Origin: Phenylobacterium deserti
GTDB lineage: Bacteria > Pseudomonadota > Alphaproteobacteria > Caulobacterales > Caulobacteraceae
Assembly (NCBI GenBank): GCA_943332615.1
Contig: CALQQB010000006.1
Span: 43,348 to 107,347 of the forward strand
DNA length: 64,000 nt
Direction of reading: 5' to 3'
Part shown: positions 49,502 through 59,014 of the stretch, in pieces
How positions within the stretch are numbered: position 1 is the stretch's first letter
How the letters are laid out: each line of letters begins with the position of its first letter
Made by a program: the position numbers and the translations under genes
The notes under the pieces: model-generated
Seen by the model: the letters and a program-made list of their open reading frames with translations, nothing else
What the model was told of the DNA's origin: nothing
The model's database searches: none

Positions 49502-50911
49502 ATGAGCTTTTTGGGCGGCGTGCTGAACGGACTCCGGCGGCCCTCGCTCGCTCGCCGGCTGGCCTTGCTGGCCATCGGCGGCAGTTTCATCGCCCTGGTG
49601 ATCGTGGCGGTGGTGCTTGGCCTGTTGTTCCAGCAGGCGGCGGTGCGCCGGTTCGACGCCAACCTCTCGGACCTGAACGACAACCTGATCGCCGGCACCA
49701 CCATCGAGGATGGGTCGGTGATCGCGCCTGCTCTCACCGACCTGCGGGCCCTGCGCGCCTATTCAGGCCGGTATTGGGAGGTCGCCGAGGTGACGCCCGG
49801 CGGGCGGTTGCGGGCGATCGAAGGCCTGACCTCGCATTCGCTGTTCGACACCGAGATCGCGACGCCCGCCGACCTGGCCCAACGCTTGAAGGCCAATCCG
49901 CGGCGGCCGATCGCCTTCGACACGCCCGGGCCGCAGGTGGGCGAGCGCCTGCGGGTGGTGGCGCGCTGGACCAGCTTCGACGGCCGCACGGCGCCGGTGA
50001 TCTACCTGGCCGCCGAGGACCGCCGGCCGGTGGACCGCGAGGTGCTGAACTTCGTCACCGCCACGGCCATCGCCTTCCTGCTGCTGGGCGTGGGGCTGAT
50101 GCTGGCGGTGATCGTCCAGGTGCGGGTCGGCCTGCGCCCGCTGTTTCACCTGCGCCAGGAGGTGGCCGAGGTGCGACGCGGCAAGGTCGAGCGGCTGCAG
50201 GGGGACTATCCCTCGGAGCTGCGGCCGTTGACCGACGAACTGAACGCCCTGGTGGCCCACAACCAGGAGACCGTGGAACGCCAGCGCACCCATGTGGGCA
50301 ACCTGGCGCATGCGCTGAAGACCCCGATCTCGGTGATGATGACCGAGGCCGGCCAGCGCCCCGGGCCGCTGGCCGAGGTGGTGAGCCGCCAGGCCGACGT
50401 GATGCGCCAGCAGGTCGACCACCACCTGCGCCGGGCCCGAGCCGCCGCCCGCAGCCAGGGCCAGGGGGAACGCACCTCGGTGGCCGAGGTGCTGGACGAG
50501 CTGTCGCGCACCCTGGAGCGGATCTTCCGCGACAAGGGCCTGACCATCGACTGGGACGCCCCCGACGACCTGTGGTTCCAGGGCGAGCGGCAAGACTTCA
50601 TGGAGATCGCCGGCAACGCCATGGAGAACGCCGGCAAGTTCGGCGCCTCCAAGGTCCGCGTTCGCGCCGGGTCCATCGGGCCGGAGCGGATGCGCCTGAC
50701 CGTCGAGGACGATGGGCCTGGCCTGCCGCCCGACCGGCGCGAGGAGGTGGTGCAGCGTGGCGCGCGGCTGGACGAGAGCGCCCCGGGGTCCGGCCTGGGC
50801 CTGTCGATCATCGACGAACTGGCGCGCGCCTATCGCGGATCGCTGACTTTGGGAGCCTCTGCGCTGGGGGGGCTCTCCGTCGCGGTCGAACTGCCCTGCG
50901 TAGAGGCGTGA
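49502..50911 (+). CDS. Sensor histidine kinase (HAMP, PhoQ-like)
   Basis: HVGNLAHALKTPISVMM H-box, ATPase motifs GSGLGLSIIDELA. Confidence 0.93.
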   Translation: MSFLGGVLNGLRRPSLARRLALLAIGGSFIALVIVAVVLGLLFQQAAVRRFDANLSDLNDNLIAGTTIEDGSVIAPALTDLRALRAYSGRYWEVAEVTPGGRLRAIEGLTSHSLFDTEIATPADLAQRLKANPRRPIAFDTPGPQVGERLRVVARWTSFDGRTAPVIYLAAEDRRPVDREVLNFVTATAIAFLLLGVGLMLAVIVQVRVGLRPLFHLRQEVAEVRRGKVERLQGDYPSELRPLTDELNALVAHNQETVERQRTHVGNLAHALKTPISVMMTEAGQRPGPLAEVVSRQADVMRQQVDHHLRRARAAARSQGQGERTSVAEVLDELSRTLERIFRDKGLTIDWDAPDDLWFQGERQDFMEIAGNAMENAGKFGASKVRVRAGSIGPERMRLTVEDDGPGLPPDRREEVVQRGARLDESAPGSGLGLSIIDELARAYRGSLTLGASALGGLSVAVELPCVEA

Positions 50912-50991
50912 TGCCAGCCGGTTTGGGAAAGCCTTAACTGGTCGGAAGTCATGTTGGCGGCCTGGGCGCGTGGCCTGGAGCCGAAGGAGCC

Positions 50992-52383
50992 ATGGCCGGG
51001 CTGTCAGAGCAGAAGATGACGATCGTCAGGACGCTGGTGGAAACCGCGCCCGATCGAATTGTCGGCAGCCTGCAACAGGCGCTGTCGGAGACTCCTGACG
51101 GCTCCGCCCTGGGCGGCGTGCGCCGGCTGGTGGAAACCGAGATGTTCGCGCGCACCCAGCGCAATGCGGCGCTGCTGCCGATCGTGCCCATGTGCATTGC
51201 TGACGGCGACCCGCGCACGGTGACCTTCCCGCCCCGCGTCCTGTCGCTGCTGTGGCGGGCGCTCAGGGTCCATCACCCGGAGCTGGTCAGGCCGCTGGGC
51301 GGCATCGACGACGACATCGCGCCCCAGTTGCTGGTCGATCATCAGGACACCCTGCTCGCCGCCGCCGCCATCGGCGTGCGCGAGGCCACGCTCAACGAGT
51401 TCGTCACGGTCGCCCAGGTCTGCGACCGCCACCGGCCGGATGGCGCGGCCCAGCTGGCCGGCTGCCTGCAGATCGGCGCGATCGTCCGCCGCGCCACCCT
51501 GCGCATGCCCGAGTGGCTGGACCACCGGGGCGGCGACACCACCGCCGCTGTCCGGCTGTGCTACAAGGACGCCGTCGCGCTGGCAGATGACGCCGGGCCC
51601 CGGTTTTTCCATATGCTGGCGGCCCAGATGGCCCAGCCGTGGATGGTGCTGCGGATCATCTCGACGGTGATGGATAAGCCCACCGAGCGGTATCTGCGCG
51701 ATTCCGAGCTCTCCAGCTTCGGCGAGGCGGTGTTCGACGATGTGGACGAGGCGCTGAGCGCCATCTCTCGCCTGGACCCGGACGGCGGCGTCGAGTCGGC
51801 GCGCAATCTGGCCAAGGCCGCCGATCTGGTGGTGCATCAGGTCAAGGAGATCGAGACGGGCATGGACCTGCAGCGCGACCAGGGGTGGGGCCTGCGCGTC
51901 GTCAAGCAGCGGGCAAGCCTGGCCAATGTCGTCGAGGGCCGCCTGCGCGAGGCCGAAAAGGTCAGCCTGGAAGCCCTGCCCATGCTGAGCGCCCGCCAGC
52001 CGCGCGGACGCCGCCCGATGCCGCACCTGGGCGCCCCGCCCGAGCCCCGCCTCGTGGGCCGCGCCATGGCGCTGCTTTCATTCTGCGAGGAGATCCGCAC
52101 CACCGCCAACTATGGCGGCTTCGCCTCGGCCCGAACCAAGATGGTCGAAAAGCTGAGCAGCTATATCGATCAATACGTCGAGGATGTGCTCGACATGCTG
52201 CGTTCCGGCGAGGCCGACGACCCGGAGATCGGGACGGCCTATCTGCATCTGGCGGCCGACCTCAAGCAGCTGCTGATGGGGGGCAAGGCCGGCGATCTGA
52301 TCCGCCGCCGGGCGTTCTCCGCCATCGATCCGGAAAAAGCCGCCGCGGCCGAGGCCCTGATCGCCGCTCTCGCGCGGGCCTGA
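50992..52383 (+). CDS. Uncharacterised conserved-looking cytoplasmic protein
   Basis: Intact 463-aa ORF, no recognised domain. Confidence 0.7.
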   Translation: MAGLSEQKMTIVRTLVETAPDRIVGSLQQALSETPDGSALGGVRRLVETEMFARTQRNAALLPIVPMCIADGDPRTVTFPPRVLSLLWRALRVHHPELVRPLGGIDDDIAPQLLVDHQDTLLAAAAIGVREATLNEFVTVAQVCDRHRPDGAAQLAGCLQIGAIVRRATLRMPEWLDHRGGDTTAAVRLCYKDAVALADDAGPRFFHMLAAQMAQPWMVLRIISTVMDKPTERYLRDSELSSFGEAVFDDVDEALSAISRLDPDGGVESARNLAKAADLVVHQVKEIETGMDLQRDQGWGLRVVKQRASLANVVEGRLREAEKVSLEALPMLSARQPRGRRPMPHLGAPPEPRLVGRAMALLSFCEEIRTTANYGGFASARTKMVEKLSSYIDQYVEDVLDMLRSGEADDPEIGTAYLHLAADLKQLLMGGKAGDLIRRRAFSAIDPEKAAAAEALIAALARA

Positions 52384-52405
52384 ACTTTCCGCTACACGGC
52401 CGGCC

Positions 52406-53503
52406 ATGTTGTTGTTCTGGGCCGTGGCCGGGATTCTCACCGCCGCCGCGGCAGGCCTGATCCTGATGCGCGCCGCCGGGGCCTCCGCTGAGGCCGCCGT
52501 CGTCGATCCCGCGCCGGCCCTCTATCGCCGCCAGCTAGGTGAGATCGACGACCTGGCCGAGCGCGGCCTGATGGGCGATGCCGAGCGCGCCGCCGCCCAT
52601 GCCGAGGCCGGCCGCCGCTTGCTGGCCGCCACCGACTCCCCAGCCGAGGTGTGGAACGCCAACCCGCGTGCGCGCCGATTCGTGCTGCTGGTGCTGGCCG
52701 CCGCGCCGGCCCTGGCCCTGGGCCTCTACCTGAACGTCGGGTCGCCCGGGACGGCAGACCAACCCTATGCGCGGCGCCTGGCGGCCTGGCAGCGAAGCGA
52801 CCTGGCCAGTCTCAACCCGCCTGAGATCGCCGCGGTGCTGCGGCAGGCGACGTCCGAGCGGCCGAACGAGGCGGAGGGCTTCCGCCTGCTCGGCCTGGCC
52901 GAGAGCGCCTCGCAGAATCCCATCGCCGCGGTGCGCGCCCTGCGCCGCGCCGCCCAGATCGCCCCGGAAAGGCCGGACATCTGGCTGATGCTGGGCCAGG
53001 CCCAGGTGGCGGCGGCCGGCGGCAAGGCCAGCGAGGCCCAGGGCGCCTTCGCGCGGGCGTTGCAGCTGGTCCCCGGCGACCCCACCGCCCGCTATTTCCT
53101 GGCCGGCGCCAAGGCCGATGCCGGCAGGACCGCCGAGGCGGTGGCCGATCTCACCGCCCTGGCCGCCGAGTTCCCGGCCGGCGACGACCGCCGCGCCCAG
53201 GTGCAGGCCGCCATCGCCCGCCTGCAAGGCCAGCCCGCGGCCGCCACCCCCGACGCCGCCGCCGATCCGGGCCAGCTGGCGATGATCCAGGGCATGGTCG
53301 CGGGTCTCGCCGCGCGGCTGGCGACCAAGCCCGACGATCCCGACGGCTGGGTGCGGCTGGTCCGCGCCTATGCCGTGCTGGGCGACACGACCAAACGCGA
53401 CGCCGCCTATGCGACTGCGCACGCGAAATATGCCAAGGCGCCCCAGGTGTTAGAGCAGCTGGACGAGGCCGCCAAAGCCGAGGCTCAAGGATTGACGCGA
53501 TGA
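52406..53503 (+). CDS. ccmI: Cytochrome c biogenesis protein CcmI
   Basis: N-terminal TM, YRRQLGEIDDLAERGLM, TPR region, first of ccmIEFH. Confidence 0.92.
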   Translation: MLLFWAVAGILTAAAAGLILMRAAGASAEAAVVDPAPALYRRQLGEIDDLAERGLMGDAERAAAHAEAGRRLLAATDSPAEVWNANPRARRFVLLVLAAAPALALGLYLNVGSPGTADQPYARRLAAWQRSDLASLNPPEIAAVLRQATSERPNEAEGFRLLGLAESASQNPIAAVRALRRAAQIAPERPDIWLMLGQAQVAAAGGKASEAQGAFARALQLVPGDPTARYFLAGAKADAGRTAEAVADLTALAAEFPAGDDRRAQVQAAIARLQGQPAAATPDAAADPGQLAMIQGMVAGLAARLATKPDDPDGWVRLVRAYAVLGDTTKRDAAYATAHAKYAKAPQVLEQLDEAAKAEAQGLTR

Positions 53504-54021
53504 GTTTCCTGCCAAAGTCCCGCAAGGCCCGCACCCGCCTGTTGCTGCTGGCGATCATCGCCCCGGTGGTCGCCGTGGCCGCGGGCCTGGCGCTGTGGGG
53601 CATGCGGGACTCGATCTCATTCTTCTACACGCCGTCGCAGGCCGCCTCCGCCAAGCCGCCGCCTGGCCGCGCTATCCAGCTAGGGGGCCTGGTGGTGCTG
53701 GGCTCGGTCGTGAAGCATCCCGACGGGCGGGTGGACTTCGCGGTCCGCGATAAGATCTCGGCCGACAAGATCACGTTCCAGGGCGACCTGCCCGACCTGT
53801 TCCGCGAGGGTCAGGGCATCGTGGCCGAGGGCGCCTATCGCGCCGATGGGGTGTTCGAGGCCAAGCGGGTGCTGGCCAAGCACGACGAGAAATACATGCC
53901 CAAGGAGGTCTCCGACGCGCTGAAGAAGCAGGGTGAGTGGCGGGGCGACGGCCCCGGGTCGCCCAAGGGCCAGGCTCCCGCCGGTTATGCCGACCCGAAG
54001 GCGGACGGCAGCACCACATGA
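53500..54021 (+). CDS. ccmE: Heme chaperone CcmE
   Basis: FFYTPSQ, GGLVVLGSV, AKHDEKYMPKEV heme-binding region. Confidence 0.95.
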   Translation: MSFLPKSRKARTRLLLLAIIAPVVAVAAGLALWGMRDSISFFYTPSQAASAKPPPGRAIQLGGLVVLGSVVKHPDGRVDFAVRDKISADKITFQGDLPDLFREGQGIVAEGAYRADGVFEAKRVLAKHDEKYMPKEVSDALKKQGEWRGDGPGSPKGQAPAGYADPKADGSTT

Positions 54022-55991
54022 TCGTCGAAGCAGGCGCCTTCGCGCTGATCCTGGCGCTGGCGCTGTCGATCGCCCAGGTAGTGCTCAGCGCCGCCGGCCG
54101 CATCCGCCGCTCCGCGCCCCTGGCCGGGGCCGGCGAGGGCGCGGCGCTCGCGGCGTTCGCGGCGGTGGCGATGGCCTTCGCGGCCCTGATGCACGCCTTC
54201 GTGGTCTCGGACTTCTCCGTCGCCAACGTGGCGGCCAATTCCCATACCGCCAAGCCGCTGCTGTATCGCGTGGCGGGGACCTGGGGCAGCCACGAGGGCT
54301 CGATGCTTCTGTGGTGCCTGGCCCTGACCGGCTTCGGCGCGGCTGCGGTGGGGCTGGGCGGCAGCCTGCCGCGCGGCCTGCGGGCGCTGACCGTGGCGAC
54401 CCAGGGGGTGCTGGGCACGGTGTTCCTGGCCTACACCGTGCTCGCGTCCAACCCGCTGGTCCGCGTGCTGACCCCGCCGGTGGAGGGCCGTTCGCTCAAC
54501 CCGCTGCTGCAGGACCCAGCGCTGGCGATCCATCCGCCCTTCCTATACGCGGGCTATGTCGGCATGTCGGTGGTGTTCTCACTGGCGGTGGCCGCCCTGA
54601 TCGAGGGCCGGATCGACGCGGCGTGGTCGCGCTGGGTGCGGCCCTGGGCGCTGGCGGCGTGGAGCCTGCTGACGGTCGGGATCACCCTGGGCGCGTTCTG
54701 GGCCTATTACGAACTGGGCTGGGGCGGCTGGTGGTTCTGGGACCCGGTGGAGAACGCCAGCTTCATGCCGTGGCTGGTCGCCACCGCCCTGCTGCACTCG
54801 GCGGTGGTCACCGAGAAGCGGGGCGCGCTGGCGGGCTGGACGGTGTTCCTGGCGCTGTCGGCCTTCACCTTCTCGATGCTGGGGGCGTTCCTGGTGCGCT
54901 CGGGGGTGCTGACCTCGGTGCATGCGTTCGCGGTGGATCCGAAGCGGGGGGTGCTGCTGCTGATCATCCTGGGGGTCACGTCGGGGCTGGCGTTCACGTT
55001 GTTCGCGTGGCGGGCGCCCAGTCTCGGTCAAGGCGGCCTGTTCGCCCCGATCAGCCGCGAGAGCGCGCTGGTGCTGAACAACATCCTACTGGCGGCGGCA
55101 ACGGCCACGGTGCTGCTGGGCACGCTCTACCCGCTGATCCGCGAGGCGATGAGCGGTGAGTCGATCTCGGTCGGACCGCCCTACTTCAACCTGACCTTCA
55201 CGCCGCTGATGGCGGCCCTGGCCGTGCTGCTGCCGGCCGGGCCGCTGCTGGCCTGGAAGCGGGGCGATGCTCGGGGCGTGGCCCAGCGGCTGTGGGCGGC
55301 GGTGCTGGTGGCCGTGGCCCTGGCGCTGCTGGTCGTGGCGATCACCAGCCCGCACAAGGCGTTCGCTGCCGCCGGCGTCGGCCTGGGCGGCTGGCTGGTG
55401 GTTGGGGCCCTGGTCGAGCTGCTGGAGCGCACGAGGGCCTTTCGCGCGCCCGCCGCCGAGACCTGGCACCGGCTCACCGGCCTGCCGCGCGGGGCCTGGG
55501 GGATGACCTTCGCTCACCTGGGACTGGGCGTGTTCATCATGGGCGCGGTGTTCGAGACCTCGTGGAAGGTGGAGGCGGCCGAGACCCTGCCGCGCGGCGG
55601 CGGCCTGGACATCGGCGCCTACCACGTGACGCTGGACGACGTTCGGCCGGTGGCGGGGCCCAACTACGATGCCGACCGTGGGACCATCTCGGTCACGCGC
55701 GCCGGCAAGCCGGTCTGCCAGGTCGCGCCGGAGCGGCGGCTCTACACCGTGGGCGGGGAGACCACCTCGGAGGTCGGCCTCTGCTATCGCGGCGCCAGCC
55801 ATATCTACATCGTGCTGGGCGAGCGGCGGGACAGCGGGGCGCAGCCGGCCTGGCTGGTTCGGGCCTACTGGAACCCCTGGGCCAGCCTGATCTTTCTGGG
55901 CCCGGTGATCATGGCCCTGGGCGGGCTGATCTCGCTCAGCGACCGCCGACTGCGGCTTGGGGTCGGCCGGCGGCGGGAGCCGGCGGCGTGA
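54018..55991 (+). CDS. ccmF: Heme lyase subunit CcmF
   Basis: GSHEGSMLLWCLALT, WGGWWFWDPVENASFMPWL tryptophan-rich motif. Confidence 0.97.
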   Translation: MIVEAGAFALILALALSIAQVVLSAAGRIRRSAPLAGAGEGAALAAFAAVAMAFAALMHAFVVSDFSVANVAANSHTAKPLLYRVAGTWGSHEGSMLLWCLALTGFGAAAVGLGGSLPRGLRALTVATQGVLGTVFLAYTVLASNPLVRVLTPPVEGRSLNPLLQDPALAIHPPFLYAGYVGMSVVFSLAVAALIEGRIDAAWSRWVRPWALAAWSLLTVGITLGAFWAYYELGWGGWWFWDPVENASFMPWLVATALLHSAVVTEKRGALAGWTVFLALSAFTFSMLGAFLVRSGVLTSVHAFAVDPKRGVLLLIILGVTSGLAFTLFAWRAPSLGQGGLFAPISRESALVLNNILLAAATATVLLGTLYPLIREAMSGESISVGPPYFNLTFTPLMAALAVLLPAGPLLAWKRGDARGVAQRLWAAVLVAVALALLVVAITSPHKAFAAAGVGLGGWLVVGALVELLERTRAFRAPAAETWHRLTGLPRGAWGMTFAHLGLGVFIMGAVFETSWKVEAAETLPRGGGLDIGAYHVTLDDVRPVAGPNYDADRGTISVTRAGKPVCQVAPERRLYTVGGETTSEVGLCYRGASHIYIVLGERRDSGAQPAWLVRAYWNPWASLIFLGPVIMALGGLISLSDRRLRLGVGRRREPAA

Positions 55992-56443
55992 GGCGCGCCC
56001 GGCTGCTGATCGCGGCCCTGGCCGGCGTGCTCAGCCTGGCCGCCGCCTCCGATCCGGCCGAGCGGCTGAAGGACCCGGCCCAAGAGGCGCAGGCGCGGCA
56101 GATCTTTCGCGATGTCCGCTGCCTGGTCTGCCAGAACGAGTCCATCGACGACAGCGAGGCCGAGCTGGCCCACGACCTGCGGCAGATCGTCCGCGAACAG
56201 ATCCGCGCGGGGAAGTCGTCCGCCCAGATCAAGGCCTTCCTGACCGAGCGCTACGGCGAGTTCGTGCTGCTGACCCCCAGCTTTTCCGCCGGCAACCTGG
56301 CGCTCTGGGCCGGGCCGTTTCTGGTGGTGATCCTGGGGGGCGCCCTGCTGTTCGCCCGGCTGCGGAACCGGACGCCCGACCCCGACCTTACGCCGCTGGA
56401 AGCCCAGAGATTGCGCACCTTGTCCGAAGACGAAACACGCTGA
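55988..56443 (+). CDS. ccmH: Cytochrome c biogenesis protein CcmH
   Basis: RCLVCQNESIDDSEAELAHDLR. Confidence 0.95.
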   Translation: MRRARLLIAALAGVLSLAAASDPAERLKDPAQEAQARQIFRDVRCLVCQNESIDDSEAELAHDLRQIVREQIRAGKSSAQIKAFLTERYGEFVLLTPSFSAGNLALWAGPFLVVILGGALLFARLRNRTPDPDLTPLEAQRLRTLSEDETR

Positions 56444-56590
56444 CACGATTGCGCCTAAGATTGGACGCGATGCCGCGTCTAGGTGCGGACGGAAACGTAG
56501 CTTGAGGGGCGTTGCACTTCGGCGCATCCACCCTAGTTTGTGAGGGCGCGGTCCGGTTCCGAAGGGCGCGGCGCAGGGAAACCAAGACTG

Positions 56591-58162
56591 ATGACTACCA
56601 AGAAGACCGGTTACCTCCTGGGCGCAGTCGCCGGCGCCGGCGTGATGGCCGCAGCCGTGGCGGGCGCGGGCATGCGGCTGCCCTCCGCGCACGCGGAGTT
56701 GCCCGCCGGCCTGATCAAGGCGTCGACAACTCCGATCTTCGCGCCGCCGCCCGGCGCGCCCATGTCCTTCGCCGACATCTTCGAGCGCGTGTCGCCGGCG
56801 GTGGTGTCGATCAATGTGACCAGTCGCGTTGATCCTGAGGCGCTGCGCCAGATCCCCGGCTTCCGGCTTCCGGGCCCCAGCGGCCCGAGCGCGCCTGGCG
56901 GTGACGACGATGGCGACGGCCAGCCCGGTCCGCTCCAGCGCGGTCAGCCGCGTCCGCCGACGCAACAGTCGGCCGGCTCGGGATTCTTCATCTCGGCCGA
57001 CGGCTACATCGTCACCAACAACCACGTTGTCGAGAACGCCGAGACCATCAAGGTCGTGCTGAAGGACGAGACCGAGCTCGAGGCCGAGATCGTCGGCCGC
57101 GACGAGGCCACCGACCTGGCGGTGATCAAGATCAAGAGCCGTCGTGGGCCGTTCCCGTTCGTGAATTTCGAAGGCGCCGGCAAGCCGCGCGTCGGCGACT
57201 GGGTGATCACCGTCGGCAATCCCTTCGGACTGGGCGGCACGGCCACGGCCGGCATCGTCTCGGCCTATGGCCGCGACATCGGCGAGACCTTCGTCGATTA
57301 CATCCAGATCGACGCCCCCATCAACCGGGGCAACTCGGGCGGCCCGACGTTCGACGTCTACGGCCGGGTGATCGGAGTCAATACGGCGATCTTCTCGCCG
57401 TCGGGCGGCTCGGTCGGCATCGGCTTCGCCATTCCGGCGGAGGTGGCCGACAACGTCACCAAGCAGCTGATCGGCGGCGGCAAGATCCAGCGCGGCTATA
57501 TCGGCGCCACGATCCAGAACTTCACGCCCGAGATGGCGGAAGCCCAGGGCCTCAGCGAGCAGAAGGGCGCCATCGTCGCCGATATCTCTGCCGGCGGCCC
57601 CTCGGCGCGCGCGGGCCTGCAGATCGGCGATGTGGTCACCTCGGTGAACGGCGCGAACATCAAGAGCTCATCGGAACTGACCCGCCAAGTCGCCCGCGTC
57701 CGGGCCGGCGACATGCTGCACCTCAATGTCATCCGCGAGGGCAAGGCGCGCATGGTGGACATCAAGTCCGGCGTGCGCCCGTCTGAGAAGGATCTGCTGG
57801 CGGCCAACGACAACACGCCCGGCGGCGCGGGTCGCACCGCCCCCGGCGCGGCGGCCGGGGCCAAGGCGCCGGTGCTGGGCATGTCGCTCGGCGCGCTGGA
57901 CGACACCACGCGCAACCGCCTGAACCTGCCGGCGGAGGTCCGCGGCGCGCTGGTGGAAGCGGTGGACCAGGCCTCCGACGCCGGCGCCAAGGGCCTGCGG
58001 CGGGGCGACATCCTCACGCTCGCCAATGGCCGCCCGCTGGTCGTGCCGTCCGACTTCGCCGCGGTGGTCGACGCCGCCAAGAAAGCTGGCCGCACCAGCG
58101 TGCTGGTCGGTGTCTATCGCAACGGCCGCACCGCCTTCCTGCCGATCAAGGTTTCGGGGTAG
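56591..58162 (+). CDS. Do/HtrA-family periplasmic serine protease with PDZ domains
   Basis: SADGYIVTNNHVVENAE, RGNSGGPTFDVYG catalytic Ser, PDZ regions. Confidence 0.96.
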   Translation: MTTKKTGYLLGAVAGAGVMAAAVAGAGMRLPSAHAELPAGLIKASTTPIFAPPPGAPMSFADIFERVSPAVVSINVTSRVDPEALRQIPGFRLPGPSGPSAPGGDDDGDGQPGPLQRGQPRPPTQQSAGSGFFISADGYIVTNNHVVENAETIKVVLKDETELEAEIVGRDEATDLAVIKIKSRRGPFPFVNFEGAGKPRVGDWVITVGNPFGLGGTATAGIVSAYGRDIGETFVDYIQIDAPINRGNSGGPTFDVYGRVIGVNTAIFSPSGGSVGIGFAIPAEVADNVTKQLIGGGKIQRGYIGATIQNFTPEMAEAQGLSEQKGAIVADISAGGPSARAGLQIGDVVTSVNGANIKSSSELTRQVARVRAGDMLHLNVIREGKARMVDIKSGVRPSEKDLLAANDNTPGGAGRTAPGAAAGAKAPVLGMSLGALDDTTRNRLNLPAEVRGALVEAVDQASDAGAKGLRRGDILTLANGRPLVVPSDFAAVVDAAKKAGRTSVLVGVYRNGRTAFLPIKVSG

Positions 58163-58191
58163 GTTCCCTTCCTGAAAAGGACGGGAATCAC

Positions 58192-58863
58192 ATGCGAATC
58201 CTGATCGTCGAGGACGACCTGGAGGCGGCCGAGGCCATGGCCCGGGGTCTCGGTGAGGCTGGCCATGACTGCGTGCGAGGCGCCGACGGCGAGGAGGGTC
58301 TCACCGCCGCCCGCGACGGCGCGTTCGACGTGATGGTCGTCGATCGCATGATGCCCAGGATGAATGGGCTGCAGCTGGTGGAGACCCTCCGCCGCGAGGG
58401 CGACCATACGCCGGTGCTGTTCCTGTCGGCGCTGGGCGAGGTCGGCGACCGGGTCGATGGCCTGCAGGCGGGCGGCGACGACTATCTGGTCAAGCCCTAT
58501 GCCTTCGCCGAGCTGATCGCCCGCATCGAGGCCCTGGCGCGACGCCGCGAGACTGGCTCGGTCCAGACCCTGCTGAAAGTCGGCGAGCTGGAGATGGACC
58601 TGATCGCCCGGACCGTCCACCGCGTGGGCAAGGAGATCGACCTGCAGCCGCGCGAGTTCCAGCTGCTGGAATTCATGATGCGCCATGCCGGCCAGTCGGT
58701 GACCCGCACCATGCTGCTGGAGAAGGTCTGGCACTACCACTTCGACCCGCAGACCAACGTCATCGACGTGCATATCTCGCGGCTGCGCTCGAAGATCGAC
58801 AAGGGCTTCGACCGGCCGATGCTGCAGACCGTCCGCGGCGCGGGCTATCGGCTGGACGCCTGA
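58192..58863 (+). CDS. OmpR-family response regulator
   Basis: LIVEDDLEAAEAM, MVVDRMMPRMNGL, winged-helix C-terminus. Confidence 0.95.
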   Translation: MRILIVEDDLEAAEAMARGLGEAGHDCVRGADGEEGLTAARDGAFDVMVVDRMMPRMNGLQLVETLRREGDHTPVLFLSALGEVGDRVDGLQAGGDDYLVKPYAFAELIARIEALARRRETGSVQTLLKVGELEMDLIARTVHRVGKEIDLQPREFQLLEFMMRHAGQSVTRTMLLEKVWHYHFDPQTNVIDVHISRLRSKIDKGFDRPMLQTVRGAGYRLDA

Positions 58864-58864
58864 T

Positions 58865-59014
58865 CTTGCCTCCCACGCGTAGCGGGGGAGGGGGACCGCT
58901 CGCCGAAGAGCGAGTGCTCGAGGGGGCGATCGCTTGCGCCGCTCTTGGCCTTCCCCCTTCCACCACCGGCTCTTCGGCCGGCGCTCCCCCTTCCCCGTAA
59001 ACTGGGAAGGCAAG
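58865..59014. repeat. ~150-bp MITE-like palindromic element between RR and HK genes
   Basis: Ends CTTGCCTCCCA.../...TGGGAAGGCAAG; internal GGGGGACCGCTCGCCGAAGAGC versus inverted GGCTCTTCGGCCGGCGCTCCCCC. Confidence 0.65.

Noticed and set aside
52406-56443. Missing ccmG in the ccm operon as an anomaly
   Set aside because: ccmIEFH without ccmG is a common alphaproteobacterial arrangement; ccmG is usually with ccmABCD elsewhere.
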